DNA of 64,000 bases from Deltaproteobacteria bacterium. GTDB lineage: Bacteria; Desulfobacterota; DSM-4660; Desulfatiglandales; HGW-15. The notes beneath the pieces are model-generated. The model made no database searches. It saw nothing but the letters and a program-made list of their open reading frames with translations, and was not told the origin of the DNA. Every line of letters begins with the position of its first letter. The stretch's first letter is position 1. Of the stretch, positions 25,421-34,172 are shown in pieces. The translations under genes were made by a program, and so were the position numbers. Where the stretch lies: the NCBI GenBank assembly GCA_020060215.1, contig JAGVAP010000112.1, positions 20,676 through 84,675 on the forward strand, given 5' to 3'.

Positions 25421-26703
25421 TGATCACACTCGTGTTCTCCCTCTTCATGGTCCTTCTGCTCACCAACTTCCCGGTGTTCGCATCCCTTCTGATCTCCTCC
25501 ATGATCGCCCTCTTCTTCTATGCGCCAAACGTGCCGATGGACATCGTGGTGCAGAGGCTCTTCTCGAGCATCGACAAGTTTGCCCTGATGGCCGTGCCCT
25601 TCTTCATCCTGGGCGCCAACATCATGGGAAGGGGGGGGATGTCCCGCCGGCTCATCGAATGGGCCCAGTCCATGGTCGGGGGGCTGCGCGGCGGGCTGGC
25701 ACTGACCACGATCGCCTCCTGCGAGTTTTTCGGGGCCATTTCCGGCTCCAGCCCGGCAACCGTGGTGGCCGTGGGAAAGCTGGTCTTTCCCGGTCTCATC
25801 AAGAACGGGTACGGAGAACGGTTCGCGCTCGGCCTGGTCACCGCAACGGGGGCGGTCGCCATCGTCATCCCGCCGAGCATCACGATGATCCTCTTCGCCT
25901 CGGTGACCAATGTCTCCGTAGGCGAGCTTTTCATGGCGGGGATCCTCCCGGGCGTGGTTTTCGGCGCTTGCATCGGTCTCTATGTCCTGTATTATGCCTA
26001 CAGGCACGGTTTGAATCCTTCAAGGCGTATGAATGTGAGGGAGATCGTGAGGACCACCCGGGATGCCTTCTGGGCCATCGGGGCGCCTGTGATCATCCTG
26101 GGGGGAATCTACACCGGCGTCTTCACACCCACGGAGTCCGCGGCCGTGGCCACGGTCTATGCGGTCGTGGTGACGATGTTCATCTACCGTGAGATGGACC
26201 TGAAGATGCTGCTGGAGATCGCGATCGATTCGGCGAAGGTCACCGGAATGATCTTTCTCATCGTGGCCGCATCCGGCATCCTCTCGTGGGTCTTGACCAT
26301 CGGCCAGGCCCCTCAGGGGCTCGCCGCCTGGATCCAGGAGAAGAACGCCTCGCCCTTCATGATCCTTCTGCTCATCAATGTCGTGCTGATCGTGGCGGGG
26401 ATGTTCGTGGACCCCAACTCCGCGGTGCTGGTCTTCACACCCCTGTTCTTCCCCATTGTCTCGGCGGCGGGGATCAACCCGGTCCACTTCGGAATCCTGT
26501 TCACGATCAACATGGCGATCGGCATGTACACCCCTCCGTTCGGATTGAACCTGTTCGTCAGCGGAGGGGTCTTCGGTTTTCCACAACGAATGGTCTACCA
26601 TGGGGTCCTTCCCTTCTTTTTCTGGAGCCTGTTGGCCCTGTTGCTGATCACCTACGTCCCCGGGATCTCGATGCTGATCCCGAATCTCGTCTATTCGAGA
26701 TAA
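25420..26703 (+). CDS. dctM: TRAP transporter large permease DctM
   Basis: A 427-residue inner-membrane transporter subunit with about twelve helices. Family motifs include ALMAVPFFILGANIMGRGGMSRRLI, FFGAISGSSPATVVAVG, IVIPPSITMILFA and IYTGVFTPTESAAVA. The ATG overlaps the dctQ stop, giving tight coupling. It carries out the Na+-driven uptake step. The operon seems to end here, since the next gene is 168 bases away and has different base composition. Confidence 0.92.
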   Translation: MITLVFSLFMVLLLTNFPVFASLLISSMIALFFYAPNVPMDIVVQRLFSSIDKFALMAVPFFILGANIMGRGGMSRRLIEWAQSMVGGLRGGLALTTIASCEFFGAISGSSPATVVAVGKLVFPGLIKNGYGERFALGLVTATGAVAIVIPPSITMILFASVTNVSVGELFMAGILPGVVFGACIGLYVLYYAYRHGLNPSRRMNVREIVRTTRDAFWAIGAPVIILGGIYTGVFTPTESAAVATVYAVVVTMFIYREMDLKMLLEIAIDSAKVTGMIFLIVAASGILSWVLTIGQAPQGLAAWIQEKNASPFMILLLINVVLIVAGMFVDPNSAVLVFTPLFFPIVSAAGINPVHFGILFTINMAIGMYTPPFGLNLFVSGGVFGFPQRMVYHGVLPFFFWSLLALLLITYVPGISMLIPNLVYSR

Positions 26704-26871
26704 TCGGAAGGAGTGCAGGCGAGGCAAAGACAAGTACAAGGAACGATCAAAACGCTCGTCGGAATCTGCGCCGGCGGAACTCGGAAAACCGAACAGCCTA
26801 ACCTGGATGAAGCCGCTTGGGAGTTGTACAAACCCTCAAACAAAACTCTGTTTAGGCATGGAGGTTTGAAA

Positions 26872-27729
26872 ATGTGCAGATTGTGCGAGCTATGGGGGGT
26901 AAAGCATAAGGATTATCCGGCTCGTTATTTTTTCAATGACGAGCTGTATGATCCGGACCTGCTCTTTGAAGACCTGAAGTGGGCATCTCAGGTGGCGTGC
27001 TGGGCCGCCACCTTTGAAAACCAGAGGGCCGATTTGGCGGCTTATGAAAACGCGCTGACGACTCATCGACACCAGATCATGACCTTAAGGGAGATTCTCG
27101 ATACCATTGAATTCGTTGATGACATCATGAAGAAAGGAAAAATCCCCGGTGGAGAGTTTGCCGTTTCGGTTTGCGGGTGCAAGTATCTCACCCTGAATGT
27201 CAAGGAATTCATTTGTATGACATGGGAGCCCATACCCCTGGAGGAGATCGGGTGGTTCGTAAATGAGGACGTCAACCTGTTCCTCAAACGGATAAGCTAT
27301 GAGGAAGCGAGAGATATCCTGATCAATTGCGACAAAAAGGGCTATCTCCATAGCTTTGATATCATGAAAGGCGAAGGAGAGGACATGCCATGGCTACCGT
27401 GGGTCTGTAACTGTGAGTACCCAAGTTGCCACTCCTGCAAGGCCCGCATCGACCTAGGTTATCTCCAGGATGAACACAGAGGCCATTATGTGGCAGTCCC
27501 TGATACCGGCAAATGCAATGGCTGCCGAAAGTGCGCGCCATGGTGTCAATGGGGGGCTCTGCACGTCGCATCGGCAACGAACAAGGTTACAATCAGCCCC
27601 CTAAGGTGCATGGGATGTGGTCTTTGCCAGACCCATTGCCCGGAATCCGACTGGAAAACGAATTCGGGGGCCATCAGAATGGTAGATCGTGATGGCGTGC
27701 TCGTTTCCCCTAGACAAGTCTATCTGTAG
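26872..27729 (+). CDS. Ferredoxin-domain iron-sulfur protein
   Basis: A 285-residue cysteine-rich protein of unknown exact role. Its N-terminal half is not a family I recognise: it starts MCRLCELWG and has VCGCKY, then CNCEYPSCHSC around residue 180. The C-terminus holds two ferredoxin clusters, CNGCRKCAPWC and CMGCGLCQTHC. It is probably a cytoplasmic electron carrier or a subunit of a larger redox enzyme. The start is ATG 26872 after GGAGG; the frame is open to 26713. Base composition is visibly richer in A and T than the flanking transporter genes. The next ferredoxin gene is 11 bases away. Confidence 0.78.
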   Translation: MCRLCELWGVKHKDYPARYFFNDELYDPDLLFEDLKWASQVACWAATFENQRADLAAYENALTTHRHQIMTLREILDTIEFVDDIMKKGKIPGGEFAVSVCGCKYLTLNVKEFICMTWEPIPLEEIGWFVNEDVNLFLKRISYEEARDILINCDKKGYLHSFDIMKGEGEDMPWLPWVCNCEYPSCHSCKARIDLGYLQDEHRGHYVAVPDTGKCNGCRKCAPWCQWGALHVASATNKVTISPLRCMGCGLCQTHCPESDWKTNSGAIRMVDRDGVLVSPRQVYL

Positions 27730-27740
27730 GAGGTGCAGGT

Positions 27741-28283
27741 ATGGGAACAAAAGAATATGTGGAATGGGTTTTGGGTCTGCCTGAGGAAGAGAAGGCCAAG
27801 AGATTGGTTTTTATGTATGTGCCCCCCAGGAATGTTCCTGCTCCTCATTTGACAGGACAGAAGAGGTATGAGAGGGCCGAGCACAGTCGATGGCCCTACG
27901 TGCGGAATCGCTTCGACCTGGAATGGATCAAGAAATACACCCCGGGCGACACTCTGAATTATAGGTACAATGTCCCTATCCGCATGCAGGTAGACTACGA
28001 TAGATGTACGCCCGAAGTGGCCGCGAAGTGTTTTAAGTGCCTATCTGCCTGTCCTAGTACGTGTCTCCAGAAATGGCCTGTCGAAGATACCCGCTCGATT
28101 GTGGCGCCAAAGGACCACGTTCCTACCGGAAAAAATCCAACGAAATACGTAGTTACGTCGTTTTTTTTGATCACCTGCAATCAGTGCAACAAGTGTGTGG
28201 AGATCTGTCCGGAAAAGGCGATCAGCCTTTCAACGGTTCCAGTAACCAAACCATATGGGGAGGTGCACCCGGTTCTTTATTGA
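27741..28283 (+). CDS. 4Fe-4S ferredoxin-type protein
   Basis: A 180-residue iron-sulfur protein. The N-terminal 85 residues carry no recognisable domain. Cysteines follow in a first irregular set (C-x9-C-x2-C-x3-C with CFKCLSACPSTC) and a regular second cluster CNQCNKCVEICPEKAI. It is likely a cytoplasmic electron carrier working with the previous gene. AGGAGGTG precedes the ATG. It shares the lower GC content of this three-gene block. No transmembrane segment or signal peptide is seen. Confidence 0.78.
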   Translation: MGTKEYVEWVLGLPEEEKAKRLVFMYVPPRNVPAPHLTGQKRYERAEHSRWPYVRNRFDLEWIKKYTPGDTLNYRYNVPIRMQVDYDRCTPEVAAKCFKCLSACPSTCLQKWPVEDTRSIVAPKDHVPTGKNPTKYVVTSFFLITCNQCNKCVEICPEKAISLSTVPVTKPYGEVHPVLY

Positions 28284-28330
28284 TCTGCTGCATTCATGAA
28301 ACCGGACATGGTTGATAAAGGAGGTTGGAA

Positions 28331-28612
28331 ATGTGCTCTGGTCATGGCGATCAAGTCGAAAAGCGCATGGTCTCGTATGAGTCTAACGGAAGGTACTATG
28401 ACATCCGGCAGAGGCTCATCTGCGGGGAAAATGACCTGCGATGCACCACCACCGTATTGCCGAAACCGGACGATACGGCAAAAAGAAGCATCACTACGGT
28501 CACTCTGGATACTGTGATCGAGCATATGCACAATGTCACACACGATCAAGGCAAGCATATGCTCTACAAGGAAGAGTTGCAGCGTGCGGTTGCGGTGATA
28601 TCGCTCCTGTGA
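28331..28612 (+). CDS. Small hypothetical protein
   Basis: A 93-residue protein with no recognised domain. The ATG at 28331 has an AAGGAGG six bases upstream, and the sequence is polar and not repetitive, so it is likely real. Cysteines occur at the N-terminus (MCSGHG) and in LICGENDLRC. A histidine-rich stretch, EHMHNVTHDQGKH, could bind metal. It is the third gene of the low-GC block after the two ferredoxin genes and just before the TTT transporter. Function unknown; a small redox-complex subunit is one guess from context. Confidence 0.6.
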   Translation: MCSGHGDQVEKRMVSYESNGRYYDIRQRLICGENDLRCTTTVLPKPDDTAKRSITTVTLDTVIEHMHNVTHDQGKHMLYKEELQRAVAVISLL

Positions 28613-28648
28613 GCAGGGTTACCATATTCAACCAAGAGGAGGACGGCT

Positions 28649-29641
28649 ATGCAGTTTGCAGGAAGAAACGGACGGATGTTCTTGGTCGCAGTGGGGCTGC
28701 TGGCGCTGTTTGCAGCGTCGACGGGCGTCGTCGATGCAACGGCGGCAGGCTATCCCGACAAGGCGGTCACCCTGGTGGTGCCGTACCCGGCCGGGGGGAG
28801 GACCGATCTCACCGGAAGGGTTTTGGCCCAGTACCTCAAGGACGCCCTCGGCCAGCCGGTGGTCGTCGTGAACAAGGCCGGCGCAGGAGGGGTGCTGGGG
28901 GCCAAGGAGGTGGCGAACGCCAAAGCGGACGGGTACACGCTGGGGGTCTTTTCAACAGGGGCCGTGAGCGCCCAGTACACCGTCCCGACGCCGGTGAACC
29001 TCAAGGAGTATCACCTGATCAGCATCGTCAACGTGGACCCCGCGGCCATGGCGGTTTCTGCGACCGCCCCGTGGAAGACCGCCAGGGAGTTCGCGGAGCA
29101 TGCCAAGAAGAACCCCGATACCCTCAAGGTGGGGATGATCCCCGGCTCCTCTTCTCAGGTGTTCGCGGCCTCCTTTGCAAAGGCCGCCGGGATCAAGGTG
29201 GTTTATGTGCCCTTCAAAGGGGATGCGGACGGGGCCACCGCCCTGGCAGGGGGGCACCTGGAAGGGCACTTCGCAGTCCCCGTCTCGTACAAGGCGCTCG
29301 CCGAAGGGGGAAAGATCCGGGTCCTGGGGGTGGCCGCGGAGAAACGGGAGGGGATCTACAAGGACTTCCCGACCTTCAAAGAGCAGGGGATCGATCTGAC
29401 CATCGCCAGCTTTCATGGGATCTTTGCCCCGAAGGGGACCCCCAAGGAAGTCCAGGCGGTCCTCGACCAGGCCATTGCCAAGACGTTCAAGAACCAGGAA
29501 TTCATCGAAACCATGAACAAGGCGTACATGGCGCCGGTCTACATGAACCAGGAAAAGGGATCCCAGTTCCTCACCAAGCAGGACGAGCTCTATCGGAAGA
29601 TCATAGAGGAACTCGGGCTCATGGTCTCGAAACCCCAGTAG
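28649..29641 (+). CDS. tctC: TTT-type solute-binding protein TctC
   Basis: A 330-residue periplasmic binding protein of the Bug/TctC family. It has a signal peptide (FLVAVGLLALFAAS... region). The motifs VPYPAGGRTDLTGR, VNKAGAGGVLGAKE, VPFKGDADGATALAGGH and FHGIFAPKGTP match those of the orphan copy at 3 kb almost block for block. AGAGGAGG precedes the ATG. TctB and TctA follow, so this is a complete tripartite tricarboxylate-type transporter. A hairpin with a T-run lies between this gene and tctB. Confidence 0.92.
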   Translation: MQFAGRNGRMFLVAVGLLALFAASTGVVDATAAGYPDKAVTLVVPYPAGGRTDLTGRVLAQYLKDALGQPVVVVNKAGAGGVLGAKEVANAKADGYTLGVFSTGAVSAQYTVPTPVNLKEYHLISIVNVDPAAMAVSATAPWKTAREFAEHAKKNPDTLKVGMIPGSSSQVFAASFAKAAGIKVVYVPFKGDADGATALAGGHLEGHFAVPVSYKALAEGGKIRVLGVAAEKREGIYKDFPTFKEQGIDLTIASFHGIFAPKGTPKEVQAVLDQAIAKTFKNQEFIETMNKAYMAPVYMNQEKGSQFLTKQDELYRKIIEELGLMVSKPQ

Positions 29642-29755
29642 GAGAAAGCGGGCAGGGAAAGCCGGCATCCCGGGGCCGTCTCCTCAGCCGATTCCATGCA
29701 AAGCGGCCGATGGAGACCATCGAAGGAGTTTCCGCCCGCCCCGGGCCCCGGTTCT

Positions 29756-29789
29756 GCCGCCGACCCATGGGCAGCGGCTTTTCGTTTTT
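29756..29789 (+). terminator. Rho-independent-type terminator or attenuator within the tct operon
   Basis: GCCGC and GCGGC form a stem that encloses an inner CCC-AT-GGG pairing, followed by TTTTCGTTTTT. It lies in the 223-base gap between tctC and tctB. Partial termination here would give more binding protein than permease, which suits such transporters. Confidence 0.5.
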
Positions 29790-29864
29790 GAAAGAGACCC
29801 CCCATGGCCGACCCTTGCAGGCCGTCGTCTTTCAAAGCGCCGGGGTCTTGCCCGAGGAGATGAA

Positions 29865-30314
29865 ATGAAGGACCTGGATTTTGCCAGCGGGATATTCCTG
29901 TTGCTGTTCGGCAGTTTTCTCGCGGTCGAAGCCCTGAAACTGCCTTTGGGCGGGTTCCGGCATCCGGACGCGGGGTTCCTGCCGTTCGGGGTCTCCCTGG
30001 TCATGATCTTCCTTTCGGTCCTTGTCCTGGCAGGCGCTCTCAGGAAGGGGCACCTGAAAGAGTGGCTCCGATTCGGGGAGGGGAAGTGGAAGGTGTGGAT
30101 CGCGGTCCTGGGGATGCTGGCCTACGTCCTCGTCTTGAACTCTCTGGGGTTTCTCCTTTCGACCTTCCTGATCATGCTGCTCCTGCTGAGGGTGCTCGAA
30201 AGGCAGGGATGGACCACCTCGCTGGCCATCTCGCTCCCTTCCGTGCTGCTCGGGTATCTCCTGTTCACCCGAGGCCTGGGGGTCCCACTCCCCAGGGGGA
30301 TAATCCCGGTCTGA
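29865..30314 (+). CDS. tctB: TTT transporter small permease TctB
   Basis: A 149-residue inner-membrane protein with four predicted helices, as in the TctB family. The N-terminus FASGIFLLLFGSFLAVEALKL and the PDAGFLPFG motif are typical. It partners TctA. AGGAGATGAA sits before the ATG. The tctA start lies 51 bases after its stop. Confidence 0.88.
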   Translation: MKDLDFASGIFLLLFGSFLAVEALKLPLGGFRHPDAGFLPFGVSLVMIFLSVLVLAGALRKGHLKEWLRFGEGKWKVWIAVLGMLAYVLVLNSLGFLLSTFLIMLLLLRVLERQGWTTSLAISLPSVLLGYLLFTRGLGVPLPRGIIPV

Positions 30315-30365
30315 GCGGGAGGACGGGCCGGGATGGAGGGTGTATTGAATGAGAGATGACAGGTC

Positions 30366-31886
30366 ATGGAATCGCTGAGCAACCTTTTTCTCGGGTTCAC
30401 GGTATCCCTCAGTCCCGTGAATCTCATGTACTGCTTCATCGGGGTGGTCCTGGGGACGGTGGTGGGGGTCCTCCCGGGGCTCGGGGCCTCGGCGACCATC
30501 GCGCTCCTTCTGCCCATTACCTTCTACATCCAGGATACCTCCGCCATCATCATGCTCGCGGGGATCTGGTATGGGAGCATGTACGGCGGCTCCATCACCT
30601 CCATCCTGCTGCGCATCCCCGGGGAAGCGGCCTCTGTGGTCACCTGTCTCGACGGCTACCAGATGGCCAAGAAAGGCCGCGCAGGGGTGGCGCTCGGGAT
30701 CTCGGCCTTCGGCTCCTTCATCGCCGGGACCCTCGGCATCGTCGGCCTGATGCTGCTGGCGCCGCCCCTGGCGGAGTTCTCCCTGCGGTTCGGGCCGCCC
30801 GAGTACTTCGCCCTGACGATGCTCGGGCTGACCCTGGTGGCCTACCTCGCCCAGGGTTCCATGATCAAGGCGATCCTGATGTCGGTCCTCGGCCTTGTCT
30901 TGTCCATGGTGGGACTGGACCCGGTCAGGAGCATGGCCCGTTTCACCTACAATTCCCTGATCCTCATGAACGGCCTTGAGCTTGTCCCGATCGCCATGGG
31001 GCTGTTCGGCATCTCCGAGGTCCTCTCCATCCTGGAGCGAAAGACGGTCCAGGAGGAGGTGGCCAAGCCTCCCAAGGGACTCCTGTCGCTGCTGCCGAAC
31101 CGAAAAGACTGGCGCGATTCCGCGGTTCCCATGGCCAGGGGAACCGTCCTCGGGTTCCTCATAGGGATCATCCCGGGAGGGGGGGCGATCATCTCCTCCT
31201 TTGCTTCCTATGCGGTGGAGAAGCGCGTGTCCAAACACCCCGAGCGCTTCGGCACGGGGGCCATCGAGGCCGTTGCAGCGCCCGAGTCGGCGAACAATGC
31301 CGCTACGGCGGGGGGGTTCATCCCCCTTCTCACCCTGGGGATCCCTTCCAATGTCATCACCGCGCTGATGCTCGGCGCGCTCATGCTGCACGGGGTCACG
31401 CCGGGGCCTACCCTGCTTACCAACCGTCCGGACATGTTCTGGGGCGTGGTCACGAGCATGTACATCGGCAATGCCATGCTGCTCGTCCTGAACCTCCCCC
31501 TGATCGGGCTCTTCACCAAGATTGCCAAAGTGCCCGAGGCCATCATGGGCTCCATCATCACCCTGGTATGCCTGATCGGCGCTTACGGCGTGAACAACAA
31601 CCCGATGGATATCCTCGTGATGGTGGTCTTCGGAATCCTGGGCTACCTGATGAAGAAGTTCAAATATGAGCCGGCCCCCTTCCTGCTCGCCTTCATCCTG
31701 GGGCCGATGATCGAGATCTCGCTGCGGCAGTCCCTGATCGTGTCGAGGGGCAGTTTCATGATCTTTTTCTCGCGCCCCATATCGGCAGTGCTCCTGGGGC
31801 TGGCCATCCTTCTTCTTGTCACGCCCGCAGTGAGGAGGTATTTCGGCCTGACGAAGGGCGGGGAGATCTCTTCGTCCGAGAAGTGA
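30366..31886 (+). CDS. tctA: TTT transporter large permease TctA
   Basis: A 506-residue inner-membrane transporter with about twelve helices. The two family signatures are visible: GVVLGTVVGVLPGLGASATIALLLP near residue 30, and GFLIGIIPGGGAIISSFASYAVEK near residue 265. AAPESANNAATAGGFIPLLTLGIPSN follows. It performs proton- or cation-driven uptake with TctB and TctC. The orphan TctC at 3 kb might also feed this permease. Confidence 0.92.
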   Translation: MESLSNLFLGFTVSLSPVNLMYCFIGVVLGTVVGVLPGLGASATIALLLPITFYIQDTSAIIMLAGIWYGSMYGGSITSILLRIPGEAASVVTCLDGYQMAKKGRAGVALGISAFGSFIAGTLGIVGLMLLAPPLAEFSLRFGPPEYFALTMLGLTLVAYLAQGSMIKAILMSVLGLVLSMVGLDPVRSMARFTYNSLILMNGLELVPIAMGLFGISEVLSILERKTVQEEVAKPPKGLLSLLPNRKDWRDSAVPMARGTVLGFLIGIIPGGGAIISSFASYAVEKRVSKHPERFGTGAIEAVAAPESANNAATAGGFIPLLTLGIPSNVITALMLGALMLHGVTPGPTLLTNRPDMFWGVVTSMYIGNAMLLVLNLPLIGLFTKIAKVPEAIMGSIITLVCLIGAYGVNNNPMDILVMVVFGILGYLMKKFKYEPAPFLLAFILGPMIEISLRQSLIVSRGSFMIFFSRPISAVLLGLAILLLVTPAVRRYFGLTKGGEISSSEK

Positions 31887-32142
31887 CGGGCCCTCTCCAT
31901 TTCACCTCCCGGCGGAGGACCGGGAGAGGTCTCTACCGAACGGGATGAAAAAGGACCGCTTGAAATCCAAATGACCAAGCTCAAATGACCAATCGAGCTC
32001 AAATGTCCATGGAGTTGAACCTCCTTCGAGAGGGCCACCTGAGGCCGCGCGCCTGTCGCCGCCAAGCGGGGGCTCTGCGGTTGGAGTCCCACTCGGAAAA
32101 CTTTCATGCCCGGTCCGTACGGCCGGGGCTTCCGGCGATGGA

Positions 32143-33987
32143 ATGAAACGTGTACCCGTCTCGATAGCCCCCTATGGAAAGCTCGTTGAAGTGGTCGAGG
32201 GCTCCACCCTGGCCGACGCAGCCTTCGAGGGCGGGATCGGCATAGCCACCCCCTGCGCGGGCCGGGGCCGGTGTCACCGCTGCGTGGTGGAAGCGGAAGG
32301 GAACCTCAGCGAGCTCTCTTCGGCGGAAAGGGAGGCCGGCAGAAAAGGGGGGCTGAATGGGCGTGAGCGTCTCGCGTGCCAGGCTCGTGTGCTAGGTGAG
32401 GCGAGAATGGATATCCCCAGGACCACCCTTGCCGGCGTGCTTCAGATCCTGGAAGGGGGTGGAGAGCTTCCCGAACACCGCTTCGATCCGAATGTCAGGC
32501 GGGTCGCGCTGGAGATCCCCTCTCCCACTTTCGATGACCGGCTTGCCTACGCGGAGCGCATCGAAAACGGACTCCACCACCTCGGGATAGAGGCGAGGTG
32601 CGGGTTGAGGACCTTGCAGGAGCTGGGTCCGAAGCTCCGAAAGGTGGGTTTTCAGCTGCAGGCGGTCGTGGTGGGCGATGAGGTGGTTCGACTGCTGCCC
32701 CCGGAAAACAAAGAGCGCATCCTCGGAGCGGCCTTCGATATCGGGACGACCACGGTGGTCGGATACCTCCTGGACCTGGCGGACGGGCGGGAACTGGCCG
32801 TGGCCTCGACCCTTAATCCCCAGAGCCGCTACGGTGCGGATGTGATCTCCAGGATCACCTTCGCCATGGAGCACCCGGGGGGGTTGGCGATCCTCGCGCG
32901 CGCCGTTCGAGAGGTCATGAACGAGATCATCACCGCTCTCTGCAGCAAGGCCCGGGTGAACCGAAGAGAGGTCTACGAAGTGGTGGTGGGCGGCAATGCC
33001 ACCATGCAGCACCTGTTCCTGAAGGTGGACCCCGCCTCTCTCGCCGCTTCCCCCTACGTGCCCGTCACCACGCGGGCATCTGCATTCGGGGCGGATTCCG
33101 CAGGGATCCGCATTCACCCTCAGGGAAAGGTGTTCCTCCTGCCGAGCATAGGCAGCTTCCTGGGCGCGGACACGACCGGCGTCCTGCTGGCCACGAGGTT
33201 CACCGAGGCGGAGGGCCCCCTGCTGGCCATGGATTTCGGGACCAACGTGGAGTTGATCAGCCGGAGTGCGACCGGGGAGATGTACGCCCTGTCGGCCCCC
33301 GCCGGGCCGGCATTTGAAGGAGGGCGGGTCTCGGCGGGACTTCCCGGGGTCCGGGGCGCCATAGACCACGTGGAATGGAAGGGGGGCGAACTGGTGGTCC
33401 ACACGATCGGGGGGATCCCCCCTGTCGGGATCTGCGGCTCCGGCCTTGTGGACGTCCTGGCCGTGATGCTGAGAACGGGTGCCATGAACCCCAACGGACT
33501 GCTCGCGGGAGGGGGCGAAGGAGGACCCGCGAAGGCTCCAGCGCCGATGAAACGCTTCCTGGCGTCGGGGCCGGGCGGTCTCGAGTTCGTCCTGGGCAGG
33601 ACCGGTTCGGAAAAGAGGAATGTAAGCGTCACCCAGCTTGACGTGAGGGAGCTCCAACTGGCCAAAGGCGCCATCGCCGCATGCGCCCGGATCCTGTACA
33701 GGGCCATGGGGGTGAATGAAGAGGATCTGCGGGGGCTTTTCCTGGCAGGGGCTTTCGGCACCTTTATCGAAAAGGGGGCGGGCCAGGCGATCGGGATGCT
33801 CCCGAGAATCCCTCCCGATCGGATCCACCCGGTGGGCAACGCCGCCGGGGTCGGCGCCAAGCTGGTGCTGGTCTCCAGGGAAGAGAGGAAGAAGGCGGAG
33901 AGCCTGGTCAGGGAGATCAGGGTGATCAATGCAGTGAAGGAGCCGGATTTCGAACAAATATTCCTGGAATGTATGCGTTTTCAGTAG
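32143..33987 (+). CDS. RACo-type corrinoid-protein activator (ASKHA ATPase, 2Fe-2S)
   Basis: A 614-residue reductive activator for corrinoid proteins, of the RACo/RamA-like DUF4445 family. It uses ATP to return inactive Co(II) to Co(I). The N-terminal plant-type 2Fe-2S domain has C38, C44, C47 and C79. A middle linker follows. The ASKHA domain has GAAFDIGTTTVVGYLLDL, VVGGNATMQHLFL, LAMDFGTNVELI and PPVGICGSGLVDVLA. It would serve the corrinoid protein at 10.3 kb, although the two are 21 kb apart. The start is ATG 32143; ribosome site weak. The 256-base gap upstream has only short direct repeats (AAATGACCAA). Confidence 0.87.
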   Translation: MKRVPVSIAPYGKLVEVVEGSTLADAAFEGGIGIATPCAGRGRCHRCVVEAEGNLSELSSAEREAGRKGGLNGRERLACQARVLGEARMDIPRTTLAGVLQILEGGGELPEHRFDPNVRRVALEIPSPTFDDRLAYAERIENGLHHLGIEARCGLRTLQELGPKLRKVGFQLQAVVVGDEVVRLLPPENKERILGAAFDIGTTTVVGYLLDLADGRELAVASTLNPQSRYGADVISRITFAMEHPGGLAILARAVREVMNEIITALCSKARVNRREVYEVVVGGNATMQHLFLKVDPASLAASPYVPVTTRASAFGADSAGIRIHPQGKVFLLPSIGSFLGADTTGVLLATRFTEAEGPLLAMDFGTNVELISRSATGEMYALSAPAGPAFEGGRVSAGLPGVRGAIDHVEWKGGELVVHTIGGIPPVGICGSGLVDVLAVMLRTGAMNPNGLLAGGGEGGPAKAPAPMKRFLASGPGGLEFVLGRTGSEKRNVSVTQLDVRELQLAKGAIAACARILYRAMGVNEEDLRGLFLAGAFGTFIEKGAGQAIGMLPRIPPDRIHPVGNAAGVGAKLVLVSREERKKAESLVREIRVINAVKEPDFEQIFLECMRFQ

Positions 33988-34172
33988 CCCCGGAAGAGCA
34001 GGCCCGGTCCTTCTCCTGGGCCTCTTTCTCTCCGGCCTGATCCATTGCGGTCTCAGGCGCATCGGGGGCCGCACCGGTCTCGGCCTCCCTTATCAAGAAG
34101 GGGCGTGCCTTATGGAATCGCTGCGACGAGCGGGGCGCTGTGGTGAGGCGTGAAGGGAAAGGAGGGAGGACT

